In this document: positions 1 to 10,120 of the stretch, one piece after another | Position numbering within the stretch: position 1 is the stretch's first letter | Layout of the letters: each line of letters opens with the position of its first letter | NCBI RefSeq assembly: GCF_041435055.1 | Contig: NZ_CP108002.1 | Span: 2,294,001-2,358,000, forward strand | Direction: 5' to 3' | DNA length: 64,000 nucleotides | DNA from: Streptomyces sp. NBC_00341 | Lineage (GTDB): Bacteria > Actinomycetota > Actinomycetes > Streptomycetales > Streptomycetaceae | Position numbers and translations under genes: made by a program | Notes under the pieces: generated by a model | Told to the model about the DNA's origin: nothing | What the model saw: the letters and a program-made list of their open reading frames with translations, nothing else | Database searches by the model: none

Positions 1-3000
1 GGGGTCGGTGTAGAGGCCGGTGGCGAAGCCCTGGACGCCGGGGTCCTCGTCGAACGGGGAGCCGCCGCGCACGGCGTCGCGGGCCCGGTCGGAGAAGGTG
101 GCGATGCCGGTGCCGGCCATGTTCTTCTGGGTGGCCTGGACGAAGCGGGCGTCGTCGGCGATCTCACCGAAGTTCCAGCCCTCCCCGTACAGGATGATCT
201 TCTTCCCGTCCACGCCGTCCTTGGCGGTCGTCAGGGCGTCGAGGGCCTTGCGGACGGCCAGGATGTTGGCCTTGGGGTGGTGCCCCATCAGGTCGAAGCG
301 GAAGCCGTCGACCTTGTACTCCTTGGCCCAGGTGACGATCGAGTCGACGACGAGCTTGCCCATCATGGTGTTCTCGGGCGCGGTGTTGGCGCAGCAGGTG
401 GAGGTGGCGACGGTGCCGTCCTCCAGGAGCCGCTGGTAGTAGCCGGGCACGATCCGGTCGAGGACGGATTTGGCGTCCTGGCCGGAGGCGACGGTGTGGT
501 TGTAGACGACGTCCATGACGGTCCGCAGACCGGCGCCGTTGAGCCCCTGCACCATCTGCCGGAACTCGACCGTGCGCCGGGTGCCGTCCGGGTCCGAGGC
601 GTACGACCCCTCCGGGACGGTGTAGTGCAGCGGGTCGTAGCCCCAGTTGAAGCCGTCCTTCGCGGCGGCCTTCGCCACGCAGGCCTGCTGTTCGGCGGAG
701 TCGGGGGCGTAGACGGACAGCTCGCAGGCCGGCTTCTGCTGGTCCTTCTTCTTCTCGGGAATGGTGCCGATGTCGAAGGCGGGCAGCAGGTGGACGTAGC
801 TGGTGCCGGAGTCGGCGAGCTGCTTGAGGTGCTTCATCCCGTCGGAGCGGGTGTCGGTGAAGGCGAGGTACTCGCCTGGGTGCTTGGAGGTGGGGTCCGC
901 GATCGAGAAGTCGCGGATCTGGAGCTCCTGGATCTGGGCGTCGCGCAGCGGCACGGCGGCGGGCTTGCGCAGGGTGCTCCAGCCCTTGGGCGCGAGCTTC
1001 GCGTCGTCGAGGTCGACGACGAGGCTGCGGGCGGAGTCGGTGGTCAGCGCGGTGGAGTACGGGTCGGTGACCTTGTTGGTGACGAACTTCTGGACGGTGG
1101 GCGCCCAGACGTCCACGACGTACCGGTAGGTCTTGCCGGTCCAGTTCTTCTTGCCGGTGACGGACCAGACGCCGGTGCGGTCGTCGCGCCGCATCGGTAC
1201 GGCCTTGCCGTCGAGTTCGAGCGCGACGGTACGGGCGGTGGGCGCCCAGACGGACAGGGTGGGCGTGCCGTGCCGGAAGACCGGTCCGAGGGCGGCGCCG
1301 CTCGCCCGCTTCCCGTAGAGGTCATCGAGCACACCGGCGCTCTGTACCCCGGTGGCGGCGAGCAGGGCGCCGTTGGCCGCGCGCTGGGTGGCGATCAGTT
1401 GGCCGCGCAGGGCGTCACGGACCCGGTCCCGGTCGCGGGCGTCCACGGTGAACGCCGGGTAGTCCTTGAGGTGCGGGTACTTCGCCTTCTGCGCGTCGGT
1501 CAGCGCGGACGGGCTGAGCCGCAGCCACCGCCCCTCGTCGGAGAGCGCGCCGTCGATGACGGAGATGCCGCCGCCCGATGCGTAGACGAGCTGCTGGCTG
1601 GTGGCCTCGGTGGCCTTCACCATCCAGACGACGGTGTCGGCGTCGATCCACTGCGCCTCGGCCTCGGTGAGGTCGGGGGCGGGTGCGCCGCCGGTCTGCG
1701 GCAGCAGGTAGCCGGCCGTGCCGCCGAGCATCCAGACCTCGTGGCCGTAGGTGGCCAGGTCGAGTGACTGGTCGCTGGGCAGGTCCTTCTCGTCGCCCCG
1801 GTGCAGGATGTAGCTGAGCGCGGTGGCCCCTTCGGTGAGCGGGACCTCGAAGGTGAGGCCGGAGGCGTCCTTCTTCACCGGCTGGAGCGGCTTGGACCAG
1901 TCGGTGGGCTCCGCGGCCCCGGTCCAGGTGTGCAGCCCCCAGCCGTCGTAGTCGCCGTCGGCCCGGTAGTAGTGCAGGACGGCCTTGCCGGTGTCCTGGG
2001 GCGGGTAGGCACCCTCGGGGGCGGCGGCGGACTGGCCGTCCTCGCCCTGCGCGATCCAGACCTGTCCGGTCGCGGCGAGGTCGACGGTCCGCTCCGGCCC
2101 GTCGGCGGTCCCGGCCTTCTCGACGGTGTACGGGACGGAGGAGGCCCCCTCGGGCACCTTGATCCAGGCGAACGCGCCGTAGGCGTCCCGCCCGGCGAAG
2201 TCCGCGGTGGTCTCGCCGGACCCGGCCTGCCAGCCCTCGTAGTCGCCGTCGGCGCGCTTGTAGTGGATGACGGCGTAGTCGCGTTCGACGGCGACGGGCT
2301 TCGCGGGCGGCGGTGCCTGCCCGGCGGTGGAGGAGGCGAGGACGCTCGCGGTGCGCCCGGCGCGGTCGACGACAACGGCCTTGTAGCGCAGGGGTGTTCC
2401 GGCGGCGGTCGTGCCGGCGATGGTCTGGGTGACCTTGTACGGGGCGTGGTCGGCGGTACCGAGCGTGGTCCACTTCCCGTTGCCCGTCTGGGCGGCGAAG
2501 ACGACCCGGTTGAGCGAGCCGCCGTCCACGTCGGCGGTCAGCTCGACGGTGCCGGTGGCTCCGGCGGCCGGTGCCTTCAGGGAGATCGTGGGCCTCGCGG
2601 CGGGCGCGCCCAGCGGCTTCCCGGCCCGGAGCACGATGCTGGAGAGGGCCGGGACGGTGACAGTGATCTTCTTGTCGGCGCCGCTGCGGACCGTACCGGA
2701 ACCGCCGTACAGGGTACGGAAGTCCATCCGGGCGGACTCGGTCGGCAGCTCGACGGTCTTCGCGGCCGTGCCGTTGTTGGTGGCCACGACGTACTCGTCG
2801 CCGCGCGCCGGGTCCGTACGGGAGAAGGCGTAGACGGAGCCCTCGGCGTACCGCTCGGTCTGCACCCCGTCCCGCAACGCCGGGTTCTTGGCGGTCAGCT
2901 CGGACAGGGCGGCGATCGACCGGTAGAGCGGGTGCTTCGTGTCGTACGCGTCGGAGGCGTGCGTCCGGTCCGTGCCCAGCTCGTCGTCGTCGAGGTAGTC

Positions 3001-4431
3001 GGCGGTCTTCGAGGCGAACATGGTCTGGCGGGCGTCCTTGTCGCCCCCGGCGCCCGTGAAGCCCTGCTCGTCCCCGTAGTAGACGACGGGGTTGCCCCGG
3101 CTGAGGAACATCAGCTCGTTGGCGAGTTCGGCGCGCTTGACCAGCTCCGCGTCATCGGCCTTCGGGTTGTCCTGCTTCAGGAAGGTGCCGATGCGGCCCA
3201 TGTCGTGGTTGCCGAGGAAGGTCACCTGCTCATAGGCGTTGGCCTTGTCGGTCGTGTACCGGTAGTCGTCACCGAAGACGGCGGCGAGCTTCGAGGCCGG
3301 GGCGCCCTGCGAGGCGTACTGGCGGGCCGCCTCCTGGAACGGGAAGTCCAGCGTCGCGTCCAGCCGCCCCTGGGTGACGTAGGGCGAGGTGATCGCGGTG
3401 TCGGCGGAGTAGACCTCCCCGAACATGAAGAAGTCCTCGCGCCCGTGCTTTGCCGCGTAGGTGTCGAGCGCGGTGGCCCACTGGGTCCAGAAGTCCAGGT
3501 CGACGTGTTTGACGGTGTCGATCCGGAACCCGTCGATATCGAAGTCGCGGACCCACTTCTCGTAGATCTTCTCCATCCCGGAGACGACCTCGGGCCGCTC
3601 GGTCCACAGGTCGTCGAGCCCGGAGAAGTCGCCGTACGTGGTGGACTCGCCGGCGTAGGTCGAGTCACCCCGGTTGTGGTACATCGTGGGGTCGTTGAGC
3701 CAGGCCGGCGTCTTGCCGCCGGAGGTGACCGGCTTGTACGGGAAGGAGTCGGCGTCCACCTTCGCCATGCCCGCGGCGTCGTCGAAGGGCCGGCCGTCGC
3801 GGTCGAGGTACGGGTAGGCGCCCTTGGGCTTGTACCCGTAGGTCTTCTCGGCGTAGTCGACGGTGTCGGCGGTGTGGTTGGTGATGACGTCGAAGAAGAC
3901 CTTCATGCCCTTGCCGTGGGCCTTGTCGATCAGCTTCGTCAGGTCGGCGTTGGTGCCGAAGTGCGGGTCGACCTGAGTGAAGTCGGTGATCCAGTAACCG
4001 TGGTACCCGGCCGAGGCGTCCTTGCCGGTGCCCTGGACGGGCCGGTTCTTGAAGATCGGCGCGAGCCAGATGGCGGTGGTGCCGAGCCCCTTGATGTAGT
4101 CGAGCCTGTTCGTCAGCCCCTTGAGGTCGCCGCCCTGGTAGAACCCCTTGTCGGTGGGGTCGTACCCGGTCTCCAGCCGCGAACCGGTCAGCCCGCCCCG
4201 GTCGTTGCCGGTGTCGCCGTTGGCGAACCGGTCGGGCATCACGAAGTAGAACTGCTCGCGGGTCAGGTCGTGCCGGGCGGGCTCCGCGGCCAGCTTCGCG
4301 TCCGAGGGCGCGGTGGGCGGCCTTGCCGCCGCGGCGGGCAGCGCGGGCACGAGGGCCGCGCACAGGGCGGCCGCGACGACGGCGGCGGGCGCCGCTCTTC
4401 GCGCGGGCACGCGCGGGGACGGACGGTTCAC
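1..4431 (-). CDS. pulA: Secreted bifunctional alpha-amylase/pullulanase (GH13 x2), 3' end outside window
   Basis: Extracellular starch/pullulan hydrolase carrying two complete sets of GH13 signatures. After an Arg-rich, Ala-rich signal peptide, an amylase domain (about residues 50-480) shows [15 protein letters not shown] near residue 300, a GEVYSAD acid/base and FLGNHD. Two tandem starch-binding/PUD-like modules follow, each with a YxRADGDYxGW motif (near residues 718 and 815). An E-set region precedes a pullulanase domain with YNHT (about 1310), [13 protein letters not shown] (about 1375) and GEGWNFGE (about 1415). The reading frame is open for at least 1477 codons and runs off the window; relatives are about 1750-1800 residues. 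The GTG start at 4431 is chosen because GAGGAG lies a few bases upstream and the signal peptide begins there. The alpha-amylase gene lies just upstream on the same strand. Alpha-1,6 specificity of the C-terminal half is family knowledge, not shown here. Confidence 0.93.
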   Translation of the reverse strand, partial: MNRPSPRVPARRAAPAAVVAAALCAALVPALPAAAARPPTAPSDAKLAAEPARHDLTREQFYFVMPDRFANGDTGNDRGGLTGSRLETGYDPTDKGFYQGGDLKGLTNRLDYIKGLGTTAIWLAPIFKNRPVQGTGKDASAGYHGYWITDFTQVDPHFGTNADLTKLIDKAHGKGMKVFFDVITNHTADTVDYAEKTYGYKPKGAYPYLDRDGRPFDDAAGMAKVDADSFPYKPVTSGGKTPAWLNDPTMYHNRGDSTYAGESTTYGDFSGLDDLWTERPEVVSGMEKIYEKWVRDFDIDGFRIDTVKHVDLDFWTQWATALDTYAAKHGREDFFMFGEVYSADTAITSPYVTQGRLDATLDFPFQEAARQYASQGAPASKLAAVFGDDYRYTTDKANAYEQVTFLGNHDMGRIGTFLKQDNPKADDAELVKRAELANELMFLSRGNPVVYYGDEQGFTGAGGDKDARQTMFASKTADYLDDDELGTDRTHASDAYDTKHPLYRSIAALSELTAKNPALRDGVQTERYAEGSVYAFSRTDPARGDEYVVATNNGTAAKTVELPTESARMDFRTLYGGSGTVRSGADKKITVTVPALSSIVLRAGKPLGAPAARPTISLKAPAAGATGTVELTADVDGGSLNRVVFAAQTGNGKWTTLGTADHAPYKVTQTIAGTTAAGTPLRYKAVVVDRAGRTASVLASSTAGQAPPPAKPVAVERDYAVIHYKRADGDYEGWQAGSGETTADFAGRDAYGAFAWIKVPEGASSVPYTVEKAGTADGPERTVDLAATGQVWIAQGEDGQSAAAPEGAYPPQDTGKAVLHYYRADGDYDGWGLHTWTGAAEPTDWSKPLQPVKKDASGLTFEVPLTEGATALSYILHRGDEKDLPSDQSLDLATYGHEVWMLGGTAGYLLPQTGGAPAPDLTEAEAQWIDADTVVWMVKATEATSQQLVYASGGGISVIDGALSDEGRWLRLSPSALTDAQKAKYPHLKDYPAFTVDARDRDRVRDALRGQLIATQRAANGALLAATGVQSAGVLDDLYGKRASGAALGPVFRHGTPTLSVWAPTARTVALELDGKAVPMRRDDRTGVWSVTGKKNWTGKTYRYVVDVWAPTVQKFVTNKVTDPYSTALTTDSARSLVVDLDDAKLAPKGWSTLRKPAAVPLRDAQIQELQIRDFSIADPTSKHPGEYLAFTDTRSDGMKHLKQLADSGTSYVHLLPAFDIGTIPEKKKDQQKPACELSVYAPDSAEQQACVAKAAAKDGFNWGYDPLHYTVPEGSYASDPDGTRRTVEFRQMVQGLNGAGLRTVMDVVYNHTVASGQDAKSVLDRIVPGYYQRLLEDGTVATSTCCANTAPENTMMGKLVVDSIVTWAKEYKVDGFRFDLMGHHPKANILAVRKALDALTTAKDGVDGKKIILYGEGWNFGEIADDARFVQATQKNMAGTGIATFSDRARDAVRGGSPFDEDPGVQGFATGLYTDP

Positions 4432-4471
4432 TCGGGTTCTCCTCGAAGGGGTGTGGAGCCGGACGGGCAAT

Positions 4472-4523
4472 CCAGCCCGTCCGGCGATTGAGGACACCGC
4501 GCGGCCGGAGACCGCGCGGCCGG
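4472..4523. repeat. Intergenic hairpin repeat copy and direct repeat between amylase and pullulanase genes
   Basis: Positions 4472-4495 hold a copy of the dispersed element whose core is CAAGCCCGTCCGGCGATTGA (first bases diverged here). A 13-base direct repeat, ACCGCGCGGCCGG, follows at 4496-4508 and 4511-4523. Each copy includes the palindrome CCGCGCGG. The element could attenuate read-through from the amylase gene into the pullulanase gene. Confidence 0.7.
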
Positions 4524-4533
4524 CGGAGAGGCC

Positions 4534-6255
4534 TCAGCTCCGCCAGACGTCACCGGTCAGGGCGACCTTGCCGGAGGCCGGGACGGTGGCCGTGCGGTTG
4601 GCACCGCTCTCCCAGGTGACGTTGCCGCTCGCGTCCTTGCGGACGTACTTGTACGCGAACGTCGTACCGGCGGGCAGGCTCACGTCGAGCTTCCAGACGG
4701 GGTACGTGGCGGGGTCCAGCTTCAGCGCGGCGCCGGGGTTCCAGTTGCCGAGGGCGGGCTGGTCGCCGGTCACGTAGATGTTCTGGCCGAGCTGGGTGGT
4801 GGCGTTGACCCCGAAGGAGGCGCCTGAGGTGCCCGTACCGGGGTCGGTCGGGTCGGTCGGGTCGGTGCCGCCGCCGGAGCAGGTGCGGGCGCCGGTCTGG
4901 AGGGCGAGGGCCGTGTTGGCGCCGAGGGTGGCGGTGAACCGGCCCGAGCCGTCGACGGTGACGCCGTTGCCGGACTGGATGTCGCAGTAGTCACCGGCGG
5001 GCAGCGAGGTCTGGAAGGTCCGGCTCAGCGCGGCGCTCTCGTGGTTGATCGCGACATACGCCTTGGAGCCCCGGCCGAAGGCGATCTGATCGCCGCCGTT
5101 GTCCCACCAGTTCGTGACGGCCTCACCGCGGGCGGTGTTGCGGAAGCCGACCATGGAGGCGATCTCGCGCCAGGCGTGCTGGCACTTCCACCCGTCGCTG
5201 TAACAGGCGTTCACCGTGCCGCCGTTGGGAGGGCCCGCGTCCTTGTCCGACCACTCGTAGCCGGAGTGGACGTCGGGCGAACCGTAGGGCCAGGCCAGCA
5301 TGAACACGCTGGCGAGGGTGTAGTCGGCACCGTCCTTGTAGTTCAGCGTCTCGCCGTTGCGCTCGGTGTCGTGGTTGTCGACGAACACCGCGGCCTTGGA
5401 CGAGGACATGAAGCCCCAGCCCTCGCCGAAGTTCTTCAGGTTGGCGAGGTTCTCGTTGTTGAAGACCTGCTTCAGGCTGCGGGCGTACCGGAATTCCTGG
5501 ACGTCCCCGGTGCCGGCGTACTCGTCGGGCGAGACGGCCTCACCGGCCCCGTATATCGCCTCCTGCTTCCAGTAGACGCCGGAGTTGGTCAGCCGGGATT
5601 TTATGTTGGCGAGATCCCCGGCGGGGATGTGCTTGGCGGCGTCGATGCGGAAGCCGTCGACACCGAGCGAGAGCAGGTCGTTGAGGTATCCGGCTATCCT
5701 GCCGCGTACGTACTCCTCACCGGTGTCCAGGTCGGCCAGGCCGACGAGTTCGCAGTTCTGGACGTTGGCGCGGTCGCCGTAGTTGCTGATCTGCGACTGG
5801 CAGTCGTTCATGTCGTTGACCGAGTACAGGCCGGGGTAGTCGTACTTGCTGTACGAGGACCCTCCGGTACCCGTACCGGAGCCGGCCGACATGTGGTTGA
5901 TGACCGAGTCGGCCACCACCTTGACGCCCGCGCTGTGGCAGGCGCTGACCATGCCGGCGAAGGAGGCGCGGTCACCGAGCCGCCCGGCGATCCGGTAACT
6001 GACCGGCTGGTACGAGGTCCACCACTGCCCGCCCTGGATGTGCTCCTGGGGCGGGGAGACCTGTACGAAGCCGTAGCCGGCCGGCCCGAGGGAGTCCGTA
6101 CAGGCCTTGGCGACCGAGTCGAACTTCCACTCGAAGAGAACGGCGGTGACGTCCTTGGAACCCGGGGCGGAAGCCTGCGCGTTCGTGGCGGGGACCACGA
6201 AGGCGGCGGCGGCCGCTACCAGGGCGAGCGCGGCAGACAGGGGTCTGCTGGCCAT
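4534..6255 (-). CDS. Secreted alpha-amylase, GH13 with C-terminal CBM20
   Basis: Endo-acting extracellular alpha-amylase of 573 residues. A signal peptide (about 1-28, ending near NAQA) is followed by the GH13 barrel: DSVINH at 116-121, GFRIDAAKH at 201-209 with nucleophile Asp205, acid/base Glu232, and FVDNHDTER with Asp296. A Thr/Pro/Gly linker ([11 protein letters not shown]) leads to a starch-binding CBM20 domain, about 475-572, ending in VTWESGANR and GDVWRS. The frame is open upstream, but the ATG at 6255 is chosen because GGAGGAAACA precedes it and the signal peptide starts there. The upstream region carries GCAA/TTGC inverted repeats resembling those in the malE/malR gap, which suggests LacI-family control by maltodextrin. 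Standard Streptomyces aml-type domain layout. Confidence 0.96.
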   Translation of the reverse strand: MASRPLSAALALVAAAAAFVVPATNAQASAPGSKDVTAVLFEWKFDSVAKACTDSLGPAGYGFVQVSPPQEHIQGGQWWTSYQPVSYRIAGRLGDRASFAGMVSACHSAGVKVVADSVINHMSAGSGTGTGGSSYSKYDYPGLYSVNDMNDCQSQISNYGDRANVQNCELVGLADLDTGEEYVRGRIAGYLNDLLSLGVDGFRIDAAKHIPAGDLANIKSRLTNSGVYWKQEAIYGAGEAVSPDEYAGTGDVQEFRYARSLKQVFNNENLANLKNFGEGWGFMSSSKAAVFVDNHDTERNGETLNYKDGADYTLASVFMLAWPYGSPDVHSGYEWSDKDAGPPNGGTVNACYSDGWKCQHAWREIASMVGFRNTARGEAVTNWWDNGGDQIAFGRGSKAYVAINHESAALSRTFQTSLPAGDYCDIQSGNGVTVDGSGRFTATLGANTALALQTGARTCSGGGTDPTDPTDPGTGTSGASFGVNATTQLGQNIYVTGDQPALGNWNPGAALKLDPATYPVWKLDVSLPAGTTFAYKYVRKDASGNVTWESGANRTATVPASGKVALTGDVWRS

Positions 6256-6337
6256 TGTTTCCTCCTGCGGTGGGGGAAATGCGGGTGACGGTTCAGCCTC
6301 GTCCGGCAACGCACCCTGCCCTCAAGGCTCCTGAAGG

Positions 6338-6364
6338 TTCTTGCTGCAAGAATGCAAACCTTGC
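6338..6364. promoter_or_regulatory. Candidate MalR-type operator, proximal amylase site
   Basis: TTCTTGCTGCAAGAA (6338-6352) is a perfect 7-1-7 inverted repeat. It is followed by GCAA-ACC-TTGC (6354-6364). The same half-sites occur in the malE/malR intergenic region. Assignment to a LacI-family regulator of the MalR type is inferred from these shared boxes and from what is known of Streptomyces amylase genes. Confidence 0.6.
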
Positions 6365-6462
6365 CGCGGGGAGACCGTACGAGCCCACCGGGACCCGGTC
6401 AACCCTTTGGACACGACCCGCTCACACCCTGCTCACATCAACGAAATACCGCAGATTCCTTC

Positions 6463-6490
6463 CTGCAAGGACTTACGCAAAACATTGCAG
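6463..6490. promoter_or_regulatory. Candidate MalR-type operator, distal amylase site
   Basis: CTGCAAGG at 6463 and TTGCAG at 6485-6490 are oppositely oriented half-sites. GCAA-AACA-TTGC (6477-6488) is nested between them. The spacing differs from the proximal site, but the half-site sequence is the same. Confidence 0.5.
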
Positions 6491-6771
6491 CCCTGTTACG
6501 TTTCTCCCGACTCCGGTCCGGTCGGCCGGGGGTCCCGTTACCCCGGGCCCCACGCGCCCGGCAGGCCGGACCGGTCACGCACAAGAGGGGCACCTGGGGG
6601 TCACACTCCCCGCCGACCCGTCCGGGTCGACTCCCGGTGCCCCTCGCGTGCGTGACGGAGGGTCCTGCCCCCACTGCCGCCCGGCGCCTCACCCGTCATG
6701 ATGGGCACCGAGCGGGGGCTGCTCCACGCCCCCACGACGACGACCACGTATGACGTCTTGGGAGAAATGGC

Positions 6772-7368
6772 ATGGTGCGTACCGGGGTCTACCTCGCCCA
6801 TCCGCGGCCGGGAAGCTTCAACCACGCGGTGTTCGACGCCGTGGTGCGGGAGCTCCGCGACCGGGGCAGCGAGGTGCTGGCGCACGATCTCTGCGCGGAG
6901 GGATTCGCGCCCGGGCTGACCGCCGACGAGACGGAGACGGTCAGGTCCGCCGCGGACGCCCCGGATACCCAACTGGCCTCGCACCGGGCGGAGGTGGCCA
7001 CGCTCGACGCCATGGTGTTCGTCCACCCCAACTGGTGGGGCATGCCGCCCGCCGTCCTCACCGGGTGGGTGCAGCGCGTGATGGTGCCGGGCGTCGCCTA
7101 CAAGCTGGGCGCGTCGGACGGGAAGCCGCAGGCACTGCTGAAGGCCGGCCGGGCGCTCGTACTGAACACCTCCGACACTCCCGCCGAGCGCGAGGCGGGC
7201 GAGTTCGGTGATCCGCTGGACAGGATCTGGTCGGCATGTGTCCTGCCCTACGTGGGAGTTACCGACGTGCGCCGGGTCGTCTTCCGGACGGTCACAGACT
7301 CCTCCGACGAGGACCGCGCGTCCTGGCTGCGCGAGGCCCGCGAGCACGCCCGTGCGCTGCTGGTCTGA
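6772..7368 (+). CDS. NAD(P)H-dependent flavodoxin-fold oxidoreductase
   Basis: A 198-residue cytoplasmic protein of the Flavodoxin_2 / NAD(P)H quinone oxidoreductase family (MdaB/KefF-like). The N-terminus has the flavin phosphate-binding pattern YLAHPRPGSFNHAV, and the mid-region has the typical HPNWWGMPPAVLTGWVQRV stretch (about residues 84-102). The predicted role is two-electron reduction of quinones or other electrophiles using FMN or FAD. The ATG at 6772 has GGGAGA upstream. The gene is divergent from the amylase and appears monocistronic. The physiological substrate cannot be read from the sequence. Confidence 0.88.
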   Translation: MVRTGVYLAHPRPGSFNHAVFDAVVRELRDRGSEVLAHDLCAEGFAPGLTADETETVRSAADAPDTQLASHRAEVATLDAMVFVHPNWWGMPPAVLTGWVQRVMVPGVAYKLGASDGKPQALLKAGRALVLNTSDTPAEREAGEFGDPLDRIWSACVLPYVGVTDVRRVVFRTVTDSSDEDRASWLREAREHARALLV

Positions 7369-7434
7369 CGTGCGGGGCGGGCGTCACGGCCTCGGCGCTC
7401 CTGCTATGCGGGACACCACTTAGACTCGGCCCCC

Positions 7435-8364
7435 ATGTGGCCAGGACAGCAGTCGCCCCCCGATCAGCCGGACCCGCGTGCCGAGTACCCCGGTTCGGGT
7501 CCCGAGCAGCCCGGTCGGCCGGGCCGCGACCTGCACTCCGCGCCGACCGTCGGCATGAGCGCCCCCGAACCGCCCCGCCGCTCCCGGAACCGGACCACCG
7601 TCGCCATCGTGACCGCTTCCGCAGTGGTCGTCGCGGCATGCGCGGTGACCGGCTTCCTGGTGCTCCGCGACGACGGGAGCGACAAGGCCGACCCGAAACC
7701 CGCGGCATCGGCCTCGGCGAGCCCCGGCAGCACCGACCGGACGGCGACCGGCGGCAACGGCCCCCTCGTCCCCGGCTGGAGCACCGTGGTGAACGCCCAG
7801 CGCGGCATCACGTTCGACGTACCGGCCTCCTGGGCCCGGAAGTCCGCGAGCTGGGTCAGCTACGTAGCGAAGGACGACGACCCCGAGGAGAAACCGCTGG
7901 TCGCCATGATGGGCCCCGCGGTACTCAAGGAGAAGTGGTGCACGTCCGACGACGACAAGAGCGGCACAGAGGAGGACACCCCGCTCGCCTCGACGGGGAC
8001 CACCGGGGAGAAGGGCTCGAAGACCACCGCGGAGGCCGCGAAGGACACCGCGACCAACTGGGTCTACGGCGCCTACACCCAGCCCGACCGAACCCGCCTG
8101 ACCATCGGTGAGCCCGAGTCCTACCGCACGAAAACGGGCATCGAGGGCAGCCTCGTGACCGTCACGTCGTCCGGCACACCGGCAAAGGGCAAGTGCGACG
8201 GCGACGGCAAGGCGGTGACGTTCGCCTTCAAGAACGCGAAGGGCGCCTTCGTGTCGTGGACCTACGTCGGCGCCCACGGAGTCCCCGACGAGGTCCCCGA
8301 CACCACGATCCGCAAGATCCTCAGCACCGTACGGCTCTTCAAGAAGGGCGACGGGGAGGGCTGA
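7435..8364 (+). CDS. Membrane-anchored extracytoplasmic protein, unknown function
   Basis: A 309-residue protein with a Pro/Gly-rich cytoplasmic head (1-50), one transmembrane helix (about 56-77, starting VAIVTASAVVV) and an Ala/Ser-rich linker. An extracellular domain of about 200 residues begins GITFDVPASWARKS. The layout resembles the actinobacterial DUF8017-type family of anchored proteins, which has no known activity. No catalytic motif is visible. The start has no Shine-Dalgarno sequence, but TAGACT at 7421-7426 ends eight bases before the ATG, which fits a leaderless transcript. Confidence 0.8.
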   Translation: MWPGQQSPPDQPDPRAEYPGSGPEQPGRPGRDLHSAPTVGMSAPEPPRRSRNRTTVAIVTASAVVVAACAVTGFLVLRDDGSDKADPKPAASASASPGSTDRTATGGNGPLVPGWSTVVNAQRGITFDVPASWARKSASWVSYVAKDDDPEEKPLVAMMGPAVLKEKWCTSDDDKSGTEEDTPLASTGTTGEKGSKTTAEAAKDTATNWVYGAYTQPDRTRLTIGEPESYRTKTGIEGSLVTVTSSGTPAKGKCDGDGKAVTFAFKNAKGAFVSWTYVGAHGVPDEVPDTTIRKILSTVRLFKKGDGEG

Positions 8365-8746
8365 GGGGCTCGGGCTGTGCGGTGACCGCGCCGGGTACGG
8401 CGGGTCCACGCGTTCGCGGCGGGGCCTCTCGCCGGCCGGGCAGCTCCGCCGGGCCAGGATTCCCCGGGGCTCCTGATAAGCCTCCGGTGAACGGGCGGCA
8501 GGCCCCTCCTCCCGGCGACCCACGGCCCCACGCCACGACGAAGCCACGCCTCGGCTCGTCCTCTCCCCTCATAGAGAGCGCCGGGCCCGGGGCGCTGCCC
8601 CGAGATTGGTCGCTGTGCCGGCTGTTGCCCGCCAGTGCAGGCTGGTCGTCGCTTGCGGAGCGGAGACAGGAGCGGACGACGGCCCCACCGGTCTGGAGCG
8701 CGCGGGCCGCGGCAGTGGACTGCCTTGGTCAAGCAAAGAACTCTGA
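8365..8746. other. Intergenic stretch, left edge of the accessory insert
   Basis: About 380 bases without a supported gene. CGGGGC-GCT-GCCCCG at 8588-8602 is a short hairpin that could end the upstream transcript. Just beyond the region, TGACA-GCG-TGTCA (about 8745-8757) is a small inverted repeat in front of the integrase remnant. No tRNA or clear attachment core is visible. Confidence 0.5.
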
Positions 8747-9493
8747 CAGCGTGTCAACGTTCACGGCTCTCTCAGCGAGAGATCCCATGGGACACCCCGC
8801 CCTCGCCACTTCGAACCGCTCACCGCCGCCGAGGCCGGCGCGGTCCTCGCAGCCACCCGCGAGCACCGGCTGAGCGCGCTCTTCGAATTCGCTCCGCACA
8901 CCGGACTCCGCGAGGGCGAGCTCCTCGGCCTGCGCGGGGAAGACCTCGACCTGGCCGGCGGAACCGCCAGCATCCGCCGCACCCTCCAGCGCACCAACTC
9001 GGGTGGCCTGAGGCCCTCCCGACCAAGACCCAGAGTTCGGAGCGGCGGATCGCACTGCCCACCGAGTGTCTGCACTCCCTCGAACAGCACCGCGACCAGC
9101 AAGCTGAGGAACGCGAAAGCAGCGGGGACGGACTGGAAGGCGAGCGGCTACGTCTTTACCCGGCTCGACGGCTCCCCGATCGAGGGAGCCACCCTCACCC
9201 GGCACTTCAACGCTCTGCTCCGCCGGGCCAGGCTCCGCCGCATCCGGTTTCAGGACCTCCGACACTCGGCGGCGACCCTTCTCCTGGAACAGGGCGTCGA
9301 ACTGGTCGTGATCAAGGAACTCCTCGGCCATGCCCACATTGGCGTCACCGCCACGGTGTATGCGCACGTTCGACTCCGCCTCCAGCGCCAGGCCATCGAC
9401 ACTCTGAGCGATGCCCTCCGCCATCCGGCAGAGGGCCCCGCCAAGCCCGACGACGGCGGCGATCCGCCAACTTGTGCAGCACCCGTCCGCTGA
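8747..9493 (+). pseudogene. Degenerate tyrosine site-specific integrase
   Basis: Remnant of a phage/plasmid-type tyrosine recombinase. One frame gives LTAAEAGAVLAATREH and TGLREGELLGL (box I with the first catalytic Arg). Homology then moves to another frame for about 110 bases (PTKTQSSERRIALPTECLHSL, about 9008-9120). It returns to the first frame for SGYVFTRLDGSPIEGATLTRHF, QDLRHSAATLLLEQG, LLGHAHIGVTATVYAHV and a stop at 9493. Thus there are at least two frameshifts, no start codon and no N-terminal DNA-binding domain. The catalytic His of the HxxR box is Gln (QDLRHS). The original frame has no internal stop. It probably records the arrival of the neighbouring toxin island; an alternative is an unrelated integrative element. 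Confidence 0.85.
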
Positions 9494-9523
9494 CGTTGCC
9501 GTCAACTACTGCCGTCAAGACGC

Positions 9524-9563
9524 GCGAAGGCCCGATCGGAATTCCTTCCGATCGGGCCTTCGC
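9524..9563. terminator. Strong bidirectional terminator between integrase remnant and immunity gene
   Basis: An 18-base perfect stem (9524-9541 with 9546-9563, core GAAGGCCCGATCGGAA) with a four-base TTCC loop. It lies between convergent reading frames and is followed by TGTTTAA on the plus side. Confidence 0.85.
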
Positions 9564-9595
9564 TGTTTAACTCAATTAGGTCCGACCTCGCTCAA

Positions 9596-10120
9596 TCAGC
9601 GATGCGCAATTGAGTTAGTCAATTCTCCTCGCAGGCTCTCCAGGAAACCCCAGAGGTCGCGAGAGATGATCTTCGCCCCATGTCTTCCGGTTTCATAGGT
9701 GTCGCCGATTAGAGATCCGCCACTGAGGCTGTAGACGTTCCCTTGGGTAGCTCCAAGAGCAAACAGGCCACCCCCTCCATCCGAGCCAAAGACAACGATC
9801 GAGTCATTAACGTCCCCAGCAAGAATCGTTGGCTGATCGCCATTGACCACCTCGACGGCGGAATGAATGAAGAATCCACTGTCCAGGTCCGGAAGGGACA
9901 GTCGCTCAACCTGCTCGTAGAAGCTGAGCAGATCTCCCGAGACCCCGGCTGCTACCAGAGACGCCTTCCCTTCGCTCTCGGCCCCAGGTGTCGCCCCGAC
10001 CAGCGCGTTCTCCCCGGGAGGGTAGCCGAACTGGCTCTCGAAGCCCTGTGTGAACCTAGGGATGAGTTCGCACATCACATCAACCCAGCTACTTAGGTTC
10101 TCCCCAGTAATAGGCACCAT
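9596..10120 (-). CDS. Probable SUKH/SMI1-KNR4-like immunity protein
   Basis: A 174-residue cytoplasmic protein encoded directly after the RHS toxin. The segment FGSDGGGGLFALGATQGNVYSL and the preceding hydrophobic strand pattern resemble SMI1/KNR4 (SUKH superfamily) proteins, which commonly neutralise nuclease tips of polymorphic toxins. The expected role is to bind and block the adjacent nuclease domain. The ATG at 10120 lies inside the toxin gene, 32 bases before its end, with GGGG just upstream, so the two genes are translationally linked. Base composition is low for this genome: 32 of 60 bases are G or C at 9781-9840. The family assignment rests on pattern recognition alone; the immunity role is inferred mostly from position. 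Confidence 0.75.
   Translation of the reverse strand: MVPITGENLSSWVDVMCELIPRFTQGFESQFGYPPGENALVGATPGAESEGKASLVAAGVSGDLLSFYEQVERLSLPDLDSGFFIHSAVEVVNGDQPTILAGDVNDSIVVFGSDGGGGLFALGATQGNVYSLSGGSLIGDTYETGRHGAKIISRDLWGFLESLRGELTNSIAHR

Larger units (their letters stand above)
6256..6771. promoter_or_regulatory. Divergent intergenic region with the amylase promoter
   Basis: This 516-base gap lies between the divergent amylase and flavodoxin-fold reductase genes. No convincing gene is seen in it. The half nearer the amylase is less G+C-rich than its surroundings and holds several GCAA/TTGC boxes, listed separately. The half nearer 6772 shows no recognisable operator. Confidence 0.6.

Noticed and set aside
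277..4491. Long plus-strand reading frames opposite the pullulanase
   Set aside because: They are antisense shadows caused by high G+C at third positions; the minus frame carries all GH13 motifs and a ribosome site.
8729..9505. A 258-residue minus-strand gene opposite the integrase remnant
   Set aside because: No family resemblance, while the plus strand shows clear integrase boxes.
9524..9563. Attachment site of the integrase
   Set aside because: The perfect hairpin between convergent frames is better explained as a terminator; no second copy was seen at the other edge of the insert.
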